From Streptomyces uncialis (GTDB lineage Bacteria > Actinomycetota > Actinomycetes > Streptomycetales > Streptomycetaceae): a stretch of 64,000 nucleotides of DNA. The stretch covers positions 1-64,000 of the forward strand of contig NZ_LFBV01000014.1 in the NCBI RefSeq assembly GCF_001905345.1, read 5' to 3'. Under the pieces are notes generated by a model. That model was given only the letters and a program-made list of their open reading frames with translations. It was not told the DNA's origin and made no database searches. The position numbers and the translations under genes were made by a program. How positions within the stretch are numbered: position 1 is the first letter of the stretch; each line of letters begins with the position of its first letter. Of the stretch, positions 16,350 through 23,917 are shown in pieces.

Positions 16350-17098
16350 ACGGCCGACGGCCTGCCGCGTCCGCGCCGTCTGACGGCCGGGTTCGAGGTG
16401 ATCAGGCCCTCGTCGAAGCTGGGCCGAGATCATGCTGGCCCGGCCCGAGTGCCCTCCGGAGCTGCTCCGGCTGCTGCCTGCCTGGTCAGCGCTCAAGGCC
16501 TGTGGCCCGCGCTACGACACCACACATCCCGCAGTCGCTGTCTACGTTTCCGAGGCGCTCGGAGACAGTGACGTGGCATGGCAGCGGTTCGCAGCGAGCC
16601 CCATGTCGCACTTCGGCCCGGGTGCCTGGCATAGGCTCGGCGACCTCCTTGACGTGGCAGTCGAGGGAACCTCGTGGCCGAGGCCTCCGCCGGAACGATG
16701 ACGGCAACCCTCTCGGTCAATCTCAACCTCGTGGACCTACAGCCGAGCACCGCGCCAAGTACGTAGGGGACGTCAATGGCAGGGTGCGGGCGGTTAGATC
16801 TACGGGAGCCATCGGGAAGCCAATCCGCTCCCCGAGCCTCTTCGAGATCGCCCGAGTCCGCGACACCCCGACCCTCTGAACAGGTAAAACGCCATCCGCA
16901 CTGGCGAGATCAGGGGCCTAATCTGCGAGAGCGGGTCGGGCCCCTGAGTGGTTTTCTGACCCTGGGGAACACAGGCTCCACTCCCACAGTCCCGGCCTCT
17001 GCCCTTGCACGCAAGGAGGCCCCGCCTCCCTTGGGCTCCAGGGGTCATCCAACACCGCATGGTTTTTGGGTGGTGAGTAGATCATGCAGACGGATCGT
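16350..17098. other. Non-coding debris between integrase relic and endonuclease gene
   Basis: A short frame at 16432-16701 has no family resemblance. The only clear structure is the hairpin at 16910-16947. CGACACCCCGAC near 16861 faintly recalls a tRNA acceptor end, but no tRNA fold can be drawn. Confidence 0.5.
16910..16947 (+). repeat. Second copy of the tRNA-Pro downstream hairpin
   Basis: The right arm (16931-16947) and GAGA loop are identical to 9824-9844, and GTGGTT follows in both. The left arm differs only by two transitions (TCAGGGGCCTAATCTGC), which weaken the stem. The two copies bracket a 7.1-kb block, as expected from repeated insertion at one tRNA. Confidence 0.7.
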
Positions 17099-18184
17099 CT
17101 ACTCGATGCGCATTCCGCTTGGCGACCTCTCGGTCATCCTCACCATCCCTGGCCCGGGCAAGCCGGTTCGTGGTCCCGGCACTGCGGTATTCGCTGAGAC
17201 GGCCTGCTCTGAGATCAATGTGTGCAGCTGTGCTGGGGTTGGCCAAGGGGCGCTACGGTGGATCATGCGGTGGCAGTTTGAACAGATGAGAGCAAGGTCG
17301 GAGAGTCTCGTTGTTCCCTCTCCGGCCTCGTGAAGCGGGACCACGTGATGGCACTCGATGTACCCCTCACCGCGTTCGCCGTAGAACAGGCCGAAGTCAA
17401 AGCTGCATGCCTCGCACGCGAGAGATCCTCCGTTCTTCAGGACGGCGGCGAGCTTCTTTGCTTTGAGCCCCTTGTTGCGTTCCCGCGTTCGGTGGCGCCG
17501 GTAGAGTACGCGGCCTTCAGGAGCGCTCGCCTCGTCTTCGTCATCTGTTTCCGGCAGCGCGGGCTGAAGAGAGCCGCCTCTCAGTCCTTCCCTAAGCAGG
17601 CGGGCAGCCCTGGCCATCTCAGCCGGACGTTCAAGAAAGTCCTGGAGGACCACCAAATCGATTCGGCCGCCATTCGTTTGCGCTTGTGTGTAGTCCGGGT
17701 GGTGCGTCGCGATGTCGGTCGTCTTGCGGGCAGCACCGTTGCGGTTCCGGTACGTGGCGGCACGTTGCTCGGCGGGATACGCGGCCAGGATCTGGAGTAG
17801 GTCCGACAGCTCTGCAATGCGGGGGTCCTCTGCGTCCAGGCCCGACCAGTTGTTCCGGGCCACCACGTCGCAGGCGAGGATCAGCTCATCTCGGCTCCAC
17901 CTTGGGTTTCTTGATGCCCTGACGGTAAATCCTTCCCGTTTAAGCCAGTCGACAGGATGGCCCGCACTGCCACTGACCTGTCTACGGGTGAGCGGCGCCC
18001 CGTGCTGATACTTGTGGGCGGCCCCGACGATGGCCTTGGACTCGTACTCCTTGCCTTCGTAATCGATGAGGTATCCGGTGGCCTTCTCGTACCCGTACTG
18101 CTCAAGGAACGCTTCGCGCCCCAACCGGTCGTACTCCTCAAATGCCTTGAGAATGTCGTCCCGCGAGATCGCACCTCTGCTCAT
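17099..18184 (-). CDS. HNH endonuclease, ScoMcrA-like type IV restriction enzyme
   Basis: 361 residues. The N-terminal 80 residues (DRLGREAFLEQYGYEKATGY, EYESKAIVGAAHKYQHGAPL, HPVDWLKREGFTV) match the head domain of ScoMcrA-type enzymes. The middle (WSRDELILACDVVARNN, ELSDLLQIL, YRNRNGAARKTTDI) is the DNA-binding/recognition segment common in these proteins. The C-terminal HNH nuclease is intact: CEACSFDF, ECHHVVPLHEAG, LALICSNCHRMIHR (zinc CxxC pairs, catalytic HH, Asn and His). ScoMcrA cuts modified DNA (phosphorothioate or methylated). It lies 120 bp downstream of the cyclase operon on the same strand, consistent with a shared defence island. Confidence 0.85.
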   Translation of the reverse strand: MSRGAISRDDILKAFEEYDRLGREAFLEQYGYEKATGYLIDYEGKEYESKAIVGAAHKYQHGAPLTRRQVSGSAGHPVDWLKREGFTVRASRNPRWSRDELILACDVVARNNWSGLDAEDPRIAELSDLLQILAAYPAEQRAATYRNRNGAARKTTDIATHHPDYTQAQTNGGRIDLVVLQDFLERPAEMARAARLLREGLRGGSLQPALPETDDEDEASAPEGRVLYRRHRTRERNKGLKAKKLAAVLKNGGSLACEACSFDFGLFYGERGEGYIECHHVVPLHEAGEGTTRLSDLALICSNCHRMIHRSAPWPTPAQLHTLISEQAVSANTAVPGPRTGLPGPGMVRMTERSPSGMRIE

Positions 18185-18304
18185 GATGGGAGTGTAGAAG
18201 GGCGCTTTAGTGCACCGGCGCTACAGCCCGTCAGCGGGAGCCGAAGCGCTGACAGCCCGGTGCGTCCCGACGGGCGCCGCGGCCGCGGCTCGTGCCCGCC
18301 GTAC

Positions 18305-18808
18305 TCACCGGGACGCCAAAGGGGTGAGCAGGGTCGCGAGGACCGCCGGGAGCAGGAGGCGGACCGCGTGGCGTATGCAGCGGTTCTTGGTGCGGGCGAT
18401 CCTGCTGGTCTCCGTGAGGGAGCGGTGCAGGCGGGGGCAGGGGTCGGCGGTGTCGCGGCGGAGGGCCGTCGTGAGTGACGCCCTGTGGTGGGCGTGGACG
18501 ATGTCCTCCGTGTGAGCGAGCACATCACGGCCGGGCGCGACCCGTCCGCGGGGGAAGAGGGCCAGCAGGAGGCACACGATCGCCGTGGTCGTGGTGGCCG
18601 ACGCCGTCCACCACAGGAGACCGGGTGCCGTGGGGCGGTGGACGAACAGAAGGCCGACCAGGGAGACACCCGTGACCAGCAGGATCGCGGCCTTGCCGTC
18701 GGCGCGCCCGATCTCGTGCTGGTTCTGCGCGATCAGCTCCCGGGACAGCGCACCCTCGGATACGTCGTCCTCGGGACGGGTACGGATCGGGTCCCCGCCG
18801 TCGCTCAT
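18305..18808 (-). CDS. DUF5706 / PycTM-like membrane effector
   Basis: 167 residues from ATG 18808, overlapping the upstream stop by ATGA. The hallmark of the family is present: a helix ending in EIGRADGKAAILLVTGVSLVGLLF (split as DGKA then the first membrane helix). A second helix (LLWWTASATTTTAIVCLLLA) and a third at the C-terminus (RLLLPAVLATLLTPLA) follow, with a cytoplasmic helical segment in between (DIVHAHHRASLTTALRRDT). PycTM proteins are the effectors of Pycsar systems: cyclic pyrimidine nucleotides trigger membrane damage and abortive infection. Gene order with the cyclase at 21887 supports this role; activity is inferred. Confidence 0.8.
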   Translation of the reverse strand: MSDGGDPIRTRPEDDVSEGALSRELIAQNQHEIGRADGKAAILLVTGVSLVGLLFVHRPTAPGLLWWTASATTTTAIVCLLLALFPRGRVAPGRDVLAHTEDIVHAHHRASLTTALRRDTADPCPRLHRSLTETSRIARTKNRCIRHAVRLLLPAVLATLLTPLASR

Positions 18809-19746
18809 CGGGTGCCCCCGTACGGCCCTCCCGGGTGGGTGGGACCGCCCATGGGCCCGCCGGTGTCGCCCGCGCCCCTTCCGGGCTCGCCCGTGATCCG
18901 GGTCAGGACCTCCTCGCCCTGGGGGACGCGCACATCGGCGAGGAGGCGGGCCGCGTTCACGCCCACGTACGCCCGGTCGTCCCGGTTCAGTCCCTTGAGT
19001 GTCGCCGCGAGGGTGCGCTCCCAGCCGTCCCGGTCGGTGAGGAGGTCCGCGTGGGCGACGGTCCAGTCGAGCACCTCCCTGGCCTCCGCGGGTTTTTGGA
19101 GCAGCCACAGGGCGGCCAGGCCGACGGGGCCTCCCGCCACCACCTCCCGGTAGAAGCGGTACGTCTCGCGGTTGGCCTCGCCGTAACCCGGCGGCGGGGA
19201 CGGTGCCGTGTCCGGGCCGGTGAGCGGGTGGAACGCTTCGGGCGGGTCCATGAACCAGTAGGTCAGTCCACGGCCTTGGAGTTCCCGGGGGCTGCCGGGC
19301 CGCCCGATCGGTACGGTTCCGCGGTGGCCGGGCGGCGCGCGCAACGGGTCGGGGGGACCAGGCAGGGCGGCACCCTGGCCCAGGTCGTCGCGGATCAGCT
19401 GCCCCACCTGGTCCTCGGTGACCTCCGCACGTACGGCGAGCACCGGGTCGGAGACCGCCCAGGCGAGTTGGTAGCGGGCGGGGTGGGCGGCCTCGGGCAG
19501 GCGGATGTCCAGCATCAGGTCCCGGCGCACGAGCGAGATCCACGCGGCGACGGAGAACTCGCCCCGGCGCACCTGGCCCAGGCCCGGCCGGGGGTATCCC
19601 CACCGGTCATGGGCGCGCGGGAGCTGCACACAGTCCTCGTCCCGGGAGGACAGGAACACCAGTGCGTGGTCCCGGCGTGCGGCGAGGAGCTGCCGGAGCA
19701 GGGCCGGCAGGGGTGCGGGGACGGGGATGGTCAGCGGTCCGGTCAT
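18805..19746 (-). CDS. Unrecognised protein of the cyclase operon (313 aa)
   Basis: Linked by ATGA overlaps both to the NTPase-like gene upstream and to the effector downstream, so it is co-translated. It is soluble with no signal peptide. It has a conserved-looking N-terminal half (ARRDHALVFLSSRDEDCVQL, FSVAAWISLVRRDLMLDIRL, YQLAWAVSDPVLAVRAEVT), a Pro-rich linker, a helical segment (ETYRFYREVVAGGPVGLAALW) and a Gly/Pro tail. No enzyme motif is seen. It may be an adaptor or regulator of the effector. I cannot assign a family. Confidence 0.7.
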   Translation of the reverse strand: MTGPLTIPVPAPLPALLRQLLAARRDHALVFLSSRDEDCVQLPRAHDRWGYPRPGLGQVRRGEFSVAAWISLVRRDLMLDIRLPEAAHPARYQLAWAVSDPVLAVRAEVTEDQVGQLIRDDLGQGAALPGPPDPLRAPPGHRGTVPIGRPGSPRELQGRGLTYWFMDPPEAFHPLTGPDTAPSPPPGYGEANRETYRFYREVVAGGPVGLAALWLLQKPAEAREVLDWTVAHADLLTDRDGWERTLAATLKGLNRDDRAYVGVNAARLLADVRVPQGEEVLTRITGEPGRGAGDTGGPMGGPTHPGGPYGGTR

Positions 19747-21890
19747 GTCAGGGCCTCTTCCGTCGGCACGGTCGTACGGGCGCGGTGGCGGTGCAGCAGA
19801 TAGCGGACGACTCCGCGGTGGCCGGGTGCCAGCGTGGACAGGGCGCTCAGGAAGTGCGGGAACGCCGTGCTCATACGGGTGTCCGGGTCCGCCTCGATCC
19901 GGGCGAGTCCCTGGGCGGTCGCCTCATGGACGGCGGGGTCGCCCAGTGCGAGGGCGACGAGTCCGGGGGCGCGGTCGGGGTGGTCGCGCAGGAGCATGGC
20001 CAGGGTGGTGCGGCTCGCCCCGGAGTTCACCCCTGGTGGGAAGGCCGACCGGCTCATCGCATCGATCACATGTCCGGCCTGGGCGCGGCGCGCGGTTCCG
20101 GGCGGTGCGGTCAGCCACTCCCGCAGGGTGTCGAGGACGAGCGGGTGGTGGGGCTCCTCGGTCAGCAGCACGCTCAACGCGAAGGACACCGCCGTCCGCA
20201 GGGGTGGTCCTGACCTGCTCTCCGGCCCGTCCAGGACGTTGTCCAGAAACCGCAGCGCGAGAGCCGGACGGGCCAGGCCGAAACCGCTCCCGCAGGTTTC
20301 GGCGACGGTGCAGCGCAGCGGCAGCGAGGTGGCGCAGCTCCAGCGGCGCAGCAGTTCCCGTACGGTGCCGCCGCGGGCGGGGTGCTGGACGAGTTCGCCC
20401 AGGGCGACGGCGGCGAGCCTGCGCTCCCGCCGTTCCTCGGAGGCCGCGAAGCGCGGCAGCGGACCGAGCGCCCCGGGACCGGTCGCGTGGGCCAGGACCC
20501 GGCCGAGGGCGAGCCCTGCGGCGAGTTGGGCGCCGGGCAGGGGCGGCAGTGCGGTGAGGGCGCGCGACAGCAGTTCCGGCATGCCCTCGTGGTCCAGCCA
20601 CAACTGTCCCAGTACGGCCTCGGAGCGGTGGCGCCCGGCGAAGACGACGCGGCGCACCGGATGGCCGTGCCGGACCGTGGAGGTCTCGCCAGGCGGCAGC
20701 AGCCGCGCTCCGACCGCCTCCAGCCGGTCCTCGAAGGACGGGCCGAGGAGGTCGGGAGGGTGGTCGTTCCCGGTCGCGGGCGCGTGCCGCGCCGGGCCGG
20801 CCCGCTCGTCGATGAGGGGCCGCAGCACCGCGGCGAACTGTTCGATCACCGTACGGTCCTGTTCGGCCAGCAGCGCGATGGCGGCCATCAGGGAGAGCGC
20901 GCCCGCACTGTGCCGGGCCCGGTCGAGCGCGACCCGGGCGGCCGTGGCGCTGCCGGGACGCAGCTCGTCCAGGACGGTGCCGGGTGAGGTCCCCGTCGCC
21001 GCCGCGGTGCACAGTGCGTCGGCGACGTCGACCGCGTCCCCGGGCAGCGGGTGCGCGGCGAGGTAGTCCGTGAACGGGGCGGATGCCAGGGACCCGAGCG
21101 CCGCGTCCAGGTGGGCGGGGTCGAGACGGCCTTCCCGCACGTTGAAGCGCAGCCGCCGGGCGGCCACCTTGTGGGACGCGGGCGGGAGGTGCCATGCCTG
21201 CCATCGTCCGGTGTCGGCGGGCAGGCGGACCTCGCCCGCCAGGGTGACGATCAGATGGGCTCCGGCGTGCCGCAAGGTCCGGGCCAGGGCCGTGAGCGCG
21301 ACCTCGCCGAGCGGTTCCCCGGAGTCCCGGGGCAGTCCCTGGAGGAGGTAGCCGCCCGGGCCCTTCGGCCGCCAGGCCAGGAGGTCCTGGGCGGAGTCGA
21401 GCCCCGTGACGCCGTCCTCCCCGTACCGCTCGGCGAGCAGGGCGAACGCCGCCGTGGCCGCGCCCGCGCCGGGCCCGCCGCGCAGCAGGAGCACCCGGCC
21501 GTCGAGCACCTTGCGTGCCTCGGGGTGGGAGGGCGGCTCGACGAACCCGGCGAGCCGGTCGCGTACCTCGTCCGCCGGATAGGGGCCTTCGCGCAGCCGT
21601 GGTTTGCGGATGGCGTCGATGAGGGCCTCGTCCAGCGGGCCGCCGGACACCACGTTGTAGACATCGCCCTGGACGCCGCCCATGATCGCCGCGCCCTGTT
21701 CGACCGACTGGCGGTTGTCCCGGAAATCGGCGCCCCGGTCGGGGTACGGGGCGAACCCGTCGCCGGTTCCCCGACCGGCGCCGTCCTCGCTGCCGCCCGG
21801 GGCGTGGGCCGGGCCGGAGAGTGGGCCGCTGTCCAGCCGGCCGTCCTGACCGGGGGTACGGGGCGGTACAGGGCCGGGCTCCGCGTTCAC
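19743..21890 (-). CDS. NTPase-like protein with degenerate P-loop and helical-repeat C-terminus
   Basis: 715 residues from ATG 21890, ATGA overlap with the cyclase. An N-terminal disordered region carries VEQGAAIMGGVQGDVYN (around residues 63-80), resembling the tail of the cyclase. Near residue 130 is VLLLRGGPGAGAATAAFALL: the Walker A shape is there, but the Lys is Ala. AHLIVTLAGEVRLP could stand for the Walker B strand. The second half (about 340-700) is a chain of Leu/Ala helices (QLAAGLALGRVLAHA, RRLAAVALGELVQHP, GDPAVHEATAQGLARIEA), HEAT-like. It looks like a STAND-type sensor scaffold that lost nucleotide hydrolysis. Target recognition by the repeats is inference. Confidence 0.7.
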   Translation of the reverse strand: MNAEPGPVPPRTPGQDGRLDSGPLSGPAHAPGGSEDGAGRGTGDGFAPYPDRGADFRDNRQSVEQGAAIMGGVQGDVYNVVSGGPLDEALIDAIRKPRLREGPYPADEVRDRLAGFVEPPSHPEARKVLDGRVLLLRGGPGAGAATAAFALLAERYGEDGVTGLDSAQDLLAWRPKGPGGYLLQGLPRDSGEPLGEVALTALARTLRHAGAHLIVTLAGEVRLPADTGRWQAWHLPPASHKVAARRLRFNVREGRLDPAHLDAALGSLASAPFTDYLAAHPLPGDAVDVADALCTAAATGTSPGTVLDELRPGSATAARVALDRARHSAGALSLMAAIALLAEQDRTVIEQFAAVLRPLIDERAGPARHAPATGNDHPPDLLGPSFEDRLEAVGARLLPPGETSTVRHGHPVRRVVFAGRHRSEAVLGQLWLDHEGMPELLSRALTALPPLPGAQLAAGLALGRVLAHATGPGALGPLPRFAASEERRERRLAAVALGELVQHPARGGTVRELLRRWSCATSLPLRCTVAETCGSGFGLARPALALRFLDNVLDGPESRSGPPLRTAVSFALSVLLTEEPHHPLVLDTLREWLTAPPGTARRAQAGHVIDAMSRSAFPPGVNSGASRTTLAMLLRDHPDRAPGLVALALGDPAVHEATAQGLARIEADPDTRMSTAFPHFLSALSTLAPGHRGVVRYLLHRHRARTTVPTEEALT

Positions 21891-22792
21891 CGGGAGTCCT
21901 CCGGCCCGCCGACGCGCTTGTCGCCCGCGACGTTGTCCCCGCCGCCCCAGTGCTGGTTGGTGCCCCGGTACGTGGTGCCGCCGGTGTAGGTGAGGTCACG
22001 GCCGACATCGCCCATCAGGGCGATCCCCTCGCCGACCCGCTGGGTGTTCCCCGTGTGCCCCGGCCCCGGCCCCGTCTCCGTCGACCCGGCGGACTCCTCC
22101 CGCGGTGCGGCGGGCGGGGCGGGCTCCTCGCGGGGCAGGACGCCGGCCCGGACCAGGTTCCCGGACGGGGAGGGGACGTAGAGCCAGGCGCGCCGCGAGA
22201 AGTTCTTGCCGTCGACGGTGGCCGCGACCTCGACACAGCGGTCGGGGTGCAGACGGGTGTAGGCGCCGAGTACGACGTCCTCGTAGACGCGTTCGGAGAT
22301 GATCGCGGCGAGATGGGTGACCTGCTCGCTCCCCGCGGCGAGGATCGCCTTGACCGCGCGGGCGTCCAGCAGCCGGTGGGTGTCGTTGCGGGCGGTGCCG
22401 TTCCCGTCGCCCGGCCGGCCGTCGTCGGGCAGCGGGCCGACATGGACGCTGGCCCTGAGCCGGACCCGCGGTCCCACCGACTGCTGGTTGTACGCGCCGA
22501 GCACCTCGTCGAGCACCCCGAGGAACGGCCAGAGGACGAAGGGGAGATGGACCGGGTCGAACCCGAAGATCACCCCGTCCCCGGTGCTCGCGGGGAAGCG
22601 CTTGGCGTCCCGCAACTCATGCAGCCCGGCCCGTTCGAGGGCGGTGTCGACCAGCTGCGGGATCAGTTCGCTGACCGGGCCGTGCTGGGCCGCGGGCAGC
22701 CCGGTGAAGTCCTTGGCGTCGACGGCGAACAGGGCACGGTAGGGGGGCAGGGGACGGCTCTCGCCGTACGGGACGGGCGGGATCGCGGACAT
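21887..22792 (-). CDS. Class III-type nucleotidyl cyclase (PycC-like)
   Basis: 301 residues. The cyclase fold covers residues 15-210. The first metal Asp is in YRALFAVDAKDFTG, the second Asp in FPASTGDGVIFGF, a substrate/transition-state strand in RLRASVHVGPLP, and the late helix in NDTHRLLDARAVK. The C-terminal 90 residues are disordered and end in MGDVGRDLTYTGG...HWGGGDNVAGDK, a motif style seen in bacterial conflict systems. It is the first gene of a four-gene overlapping operon ending in a PycTM-type effector. In Pycsar systems such cyclases make cCMP or cUMP upon phage infection. Which nucleotide is made cannot be read here. Confidence 0.82.
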   Translation of the reverse strand: MSAIPPVPYGESRPLPPYRALFAVDAKDFTGLPAAQHGPVSELIPQLVDTALERAGLHELRDAKRFPASTGDGVIFGFDPVHLPFVLWPFLGVLDEVLGAYNQQSVGPRVRLRASVHVGPLPDDGRPGDGNGTARNDTHRLLDARAVKAILAAGSEQVTHLAAIISERVYEDVVLGAYTRLHPDRCVEVAATVDGKNFSRRAWLYVPSPSGNLVRAGVLPREEPAPPAAPREESAGSTETGPGPGHTGNTQRVGEGIALMGDVGRDLTYTGGTTYRGTNQHWGGGDNVAGDKRVGGPEDSR

Positions 22793-22927
22793 GGGTGATC
22801 TCCTCGCGGGGGCCGGGCGGTGAACCCGGCGGCGGGACCGGACACATCGAGCATCCGGCCGCCGCCCGGGACGAAGTGCACAGCGCTGGGCACTTCCCGC
22901 GTGCCCCGGATCACACCGGGACGGCGC

Positions 22928-23599
22928 TCAGTCCATGGCGGCGAAGCGCCGCAGCCGCCGGGTGTCCTTGATGACGACGACCCGGCGGGCCGTCTCCACC
23001 GCACCGTCCGCCCGGAGTTGCCGCAGACCGTCGGCGACCGCGTTCCGCGTCACCCCGATGGCCTGCGCGATCTCCTCCTGGCTGAGGCCCGTCAGCCGGA
23101 CCGTCCCGGCGCCCGTGCCCGGGGCGGTCAACTCGGCGAGCCGCAGCAGCGTCCGGGCCAGCCGGACGAGCAGCGGCGCGGTGAGGAGTTCGGCGCGGTG
23201 GGCGTCGGACTCCCGGAGCCTGCCGAGTGCCTCACGCATCAGATGGATCACCAGGCCCCGTTCCTCGACGAACCGTACGAACCGCGTGGCCTCCAGGACC
23301 ACGGCCGTGCAAGGGGTCAGGGCGACGACCTCCGCCGTCCGCGCGGTGCCGTTGAACACCGAGACCTCGCCCAGCAGATCCCCCGGCCCCCGGAACGCGA
23401 GCCAGGTCACCGCGCCGCCCGGCTCCCGGTGGACGACCTTCGCCAGCCCGGCCGTGAGCGCCAGCAGATGTGTACCCGGGGACCCTTGGCGCAGCATCAC
23501 GCCGCGTTCCCGGAAGACCTTCGGTGTTCCCTGGCCCCGTAACTCGCACCACACGTCGTCGGACAGCACCCGTCGCCTTCCCTGTATCCGGCCCCCCAC
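22928..23599 (-). CDS. Crp/Fnr-family regulator next to the cyclase
   Basis: 223 residues from GTG 23599, with AGGAGG eight bases upstream; longer frames to 23947 are Arg/Gly-rich and not credible. A cyclic-nucleotide-binding-type barrel occupies residues 10-120. It includes GPGDLLGEVSVFNGTARTAEV, with the Gly-Glu and Arg-Thr-Ala residues of a phosphate-binding cassette retained. A long helix follows, then a winged helix (LSQEEIAQAIGVTRNAVADGLRQL). It lies 135 bp upstream of the cyclase on the same strand. It could sense the cyclase product or control the operon; both are inference. Confidence 0.82.
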   Translation of the reverse strand: MGGRIQGRRRVLSDDVWCELRGQGTPKVFRERGVMLRQGSPGTHLLALTAGLAKVVHREPGGAVTWLAFRGPGDLLGEVSVFNGTARTAEVVALTPCTAVVLEATRFVRFVEERGLVIHLMREALGRLRESDAHRAELLTAPLLVRLARTLLRLAELTAPGTGAGTVRLTGLSQEEIAQAIGVTRNAVADGLRQLRADGAVETARRVVVIKDTRRLRRFAAMD

Positions 23600-23917
23600 G
23601 TGTCCGGCCTCCTGCCACGTGTGACGTACCAGGCGAAGACGTACCCGGTCCGCACCCCGGTGACGACGACCCGGGGACGGAGAATCCAGGGGCGGGGACT
23701 CCGGGGAAAGCGGGCGGCGCGCGGGAGCGCGTCCCGGGCGGAGCCCTCGGTGGCACCGGCCGTCCGGCGAGCGCGGCCACCCGGGTCGGACGGCAGCGGG
23801 TACGGGGCACTCCACCCTCCGGCCCCCACCGACATGCGCCCCGCTCCCCCACCTGTTCCCATGGACCGAGGCGGCGGCGGACCGGGCCACGCCCCCGAGC
23901 GGACGGACGGAGCACCC
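23600..23917. other. Divergent intergenic region, Crp gene / alkylsulfatase
   Basis: The in-frame upstream extension of the alkylsulfatase gene spans this region but is low-complexity (Pro/Arg/Gly) with no ribosome site. I treat it as the promoter region for both genes. No clear Crp-type palindrome was found by eye. Confidence 0.4.

Noticed and set aside
16432..16701. 89-aa plus-strand frame after the integrase relic
   Set aside because: No ribosome site, no family and surrounded by debris; not supported as a gene.
16825..16872. Possible tRNA remnant ending CGACACCCCGAC
   Set aside because: Only the last dozen bases recall an acceptor end; no T-arm or anticodon arm can be formed.
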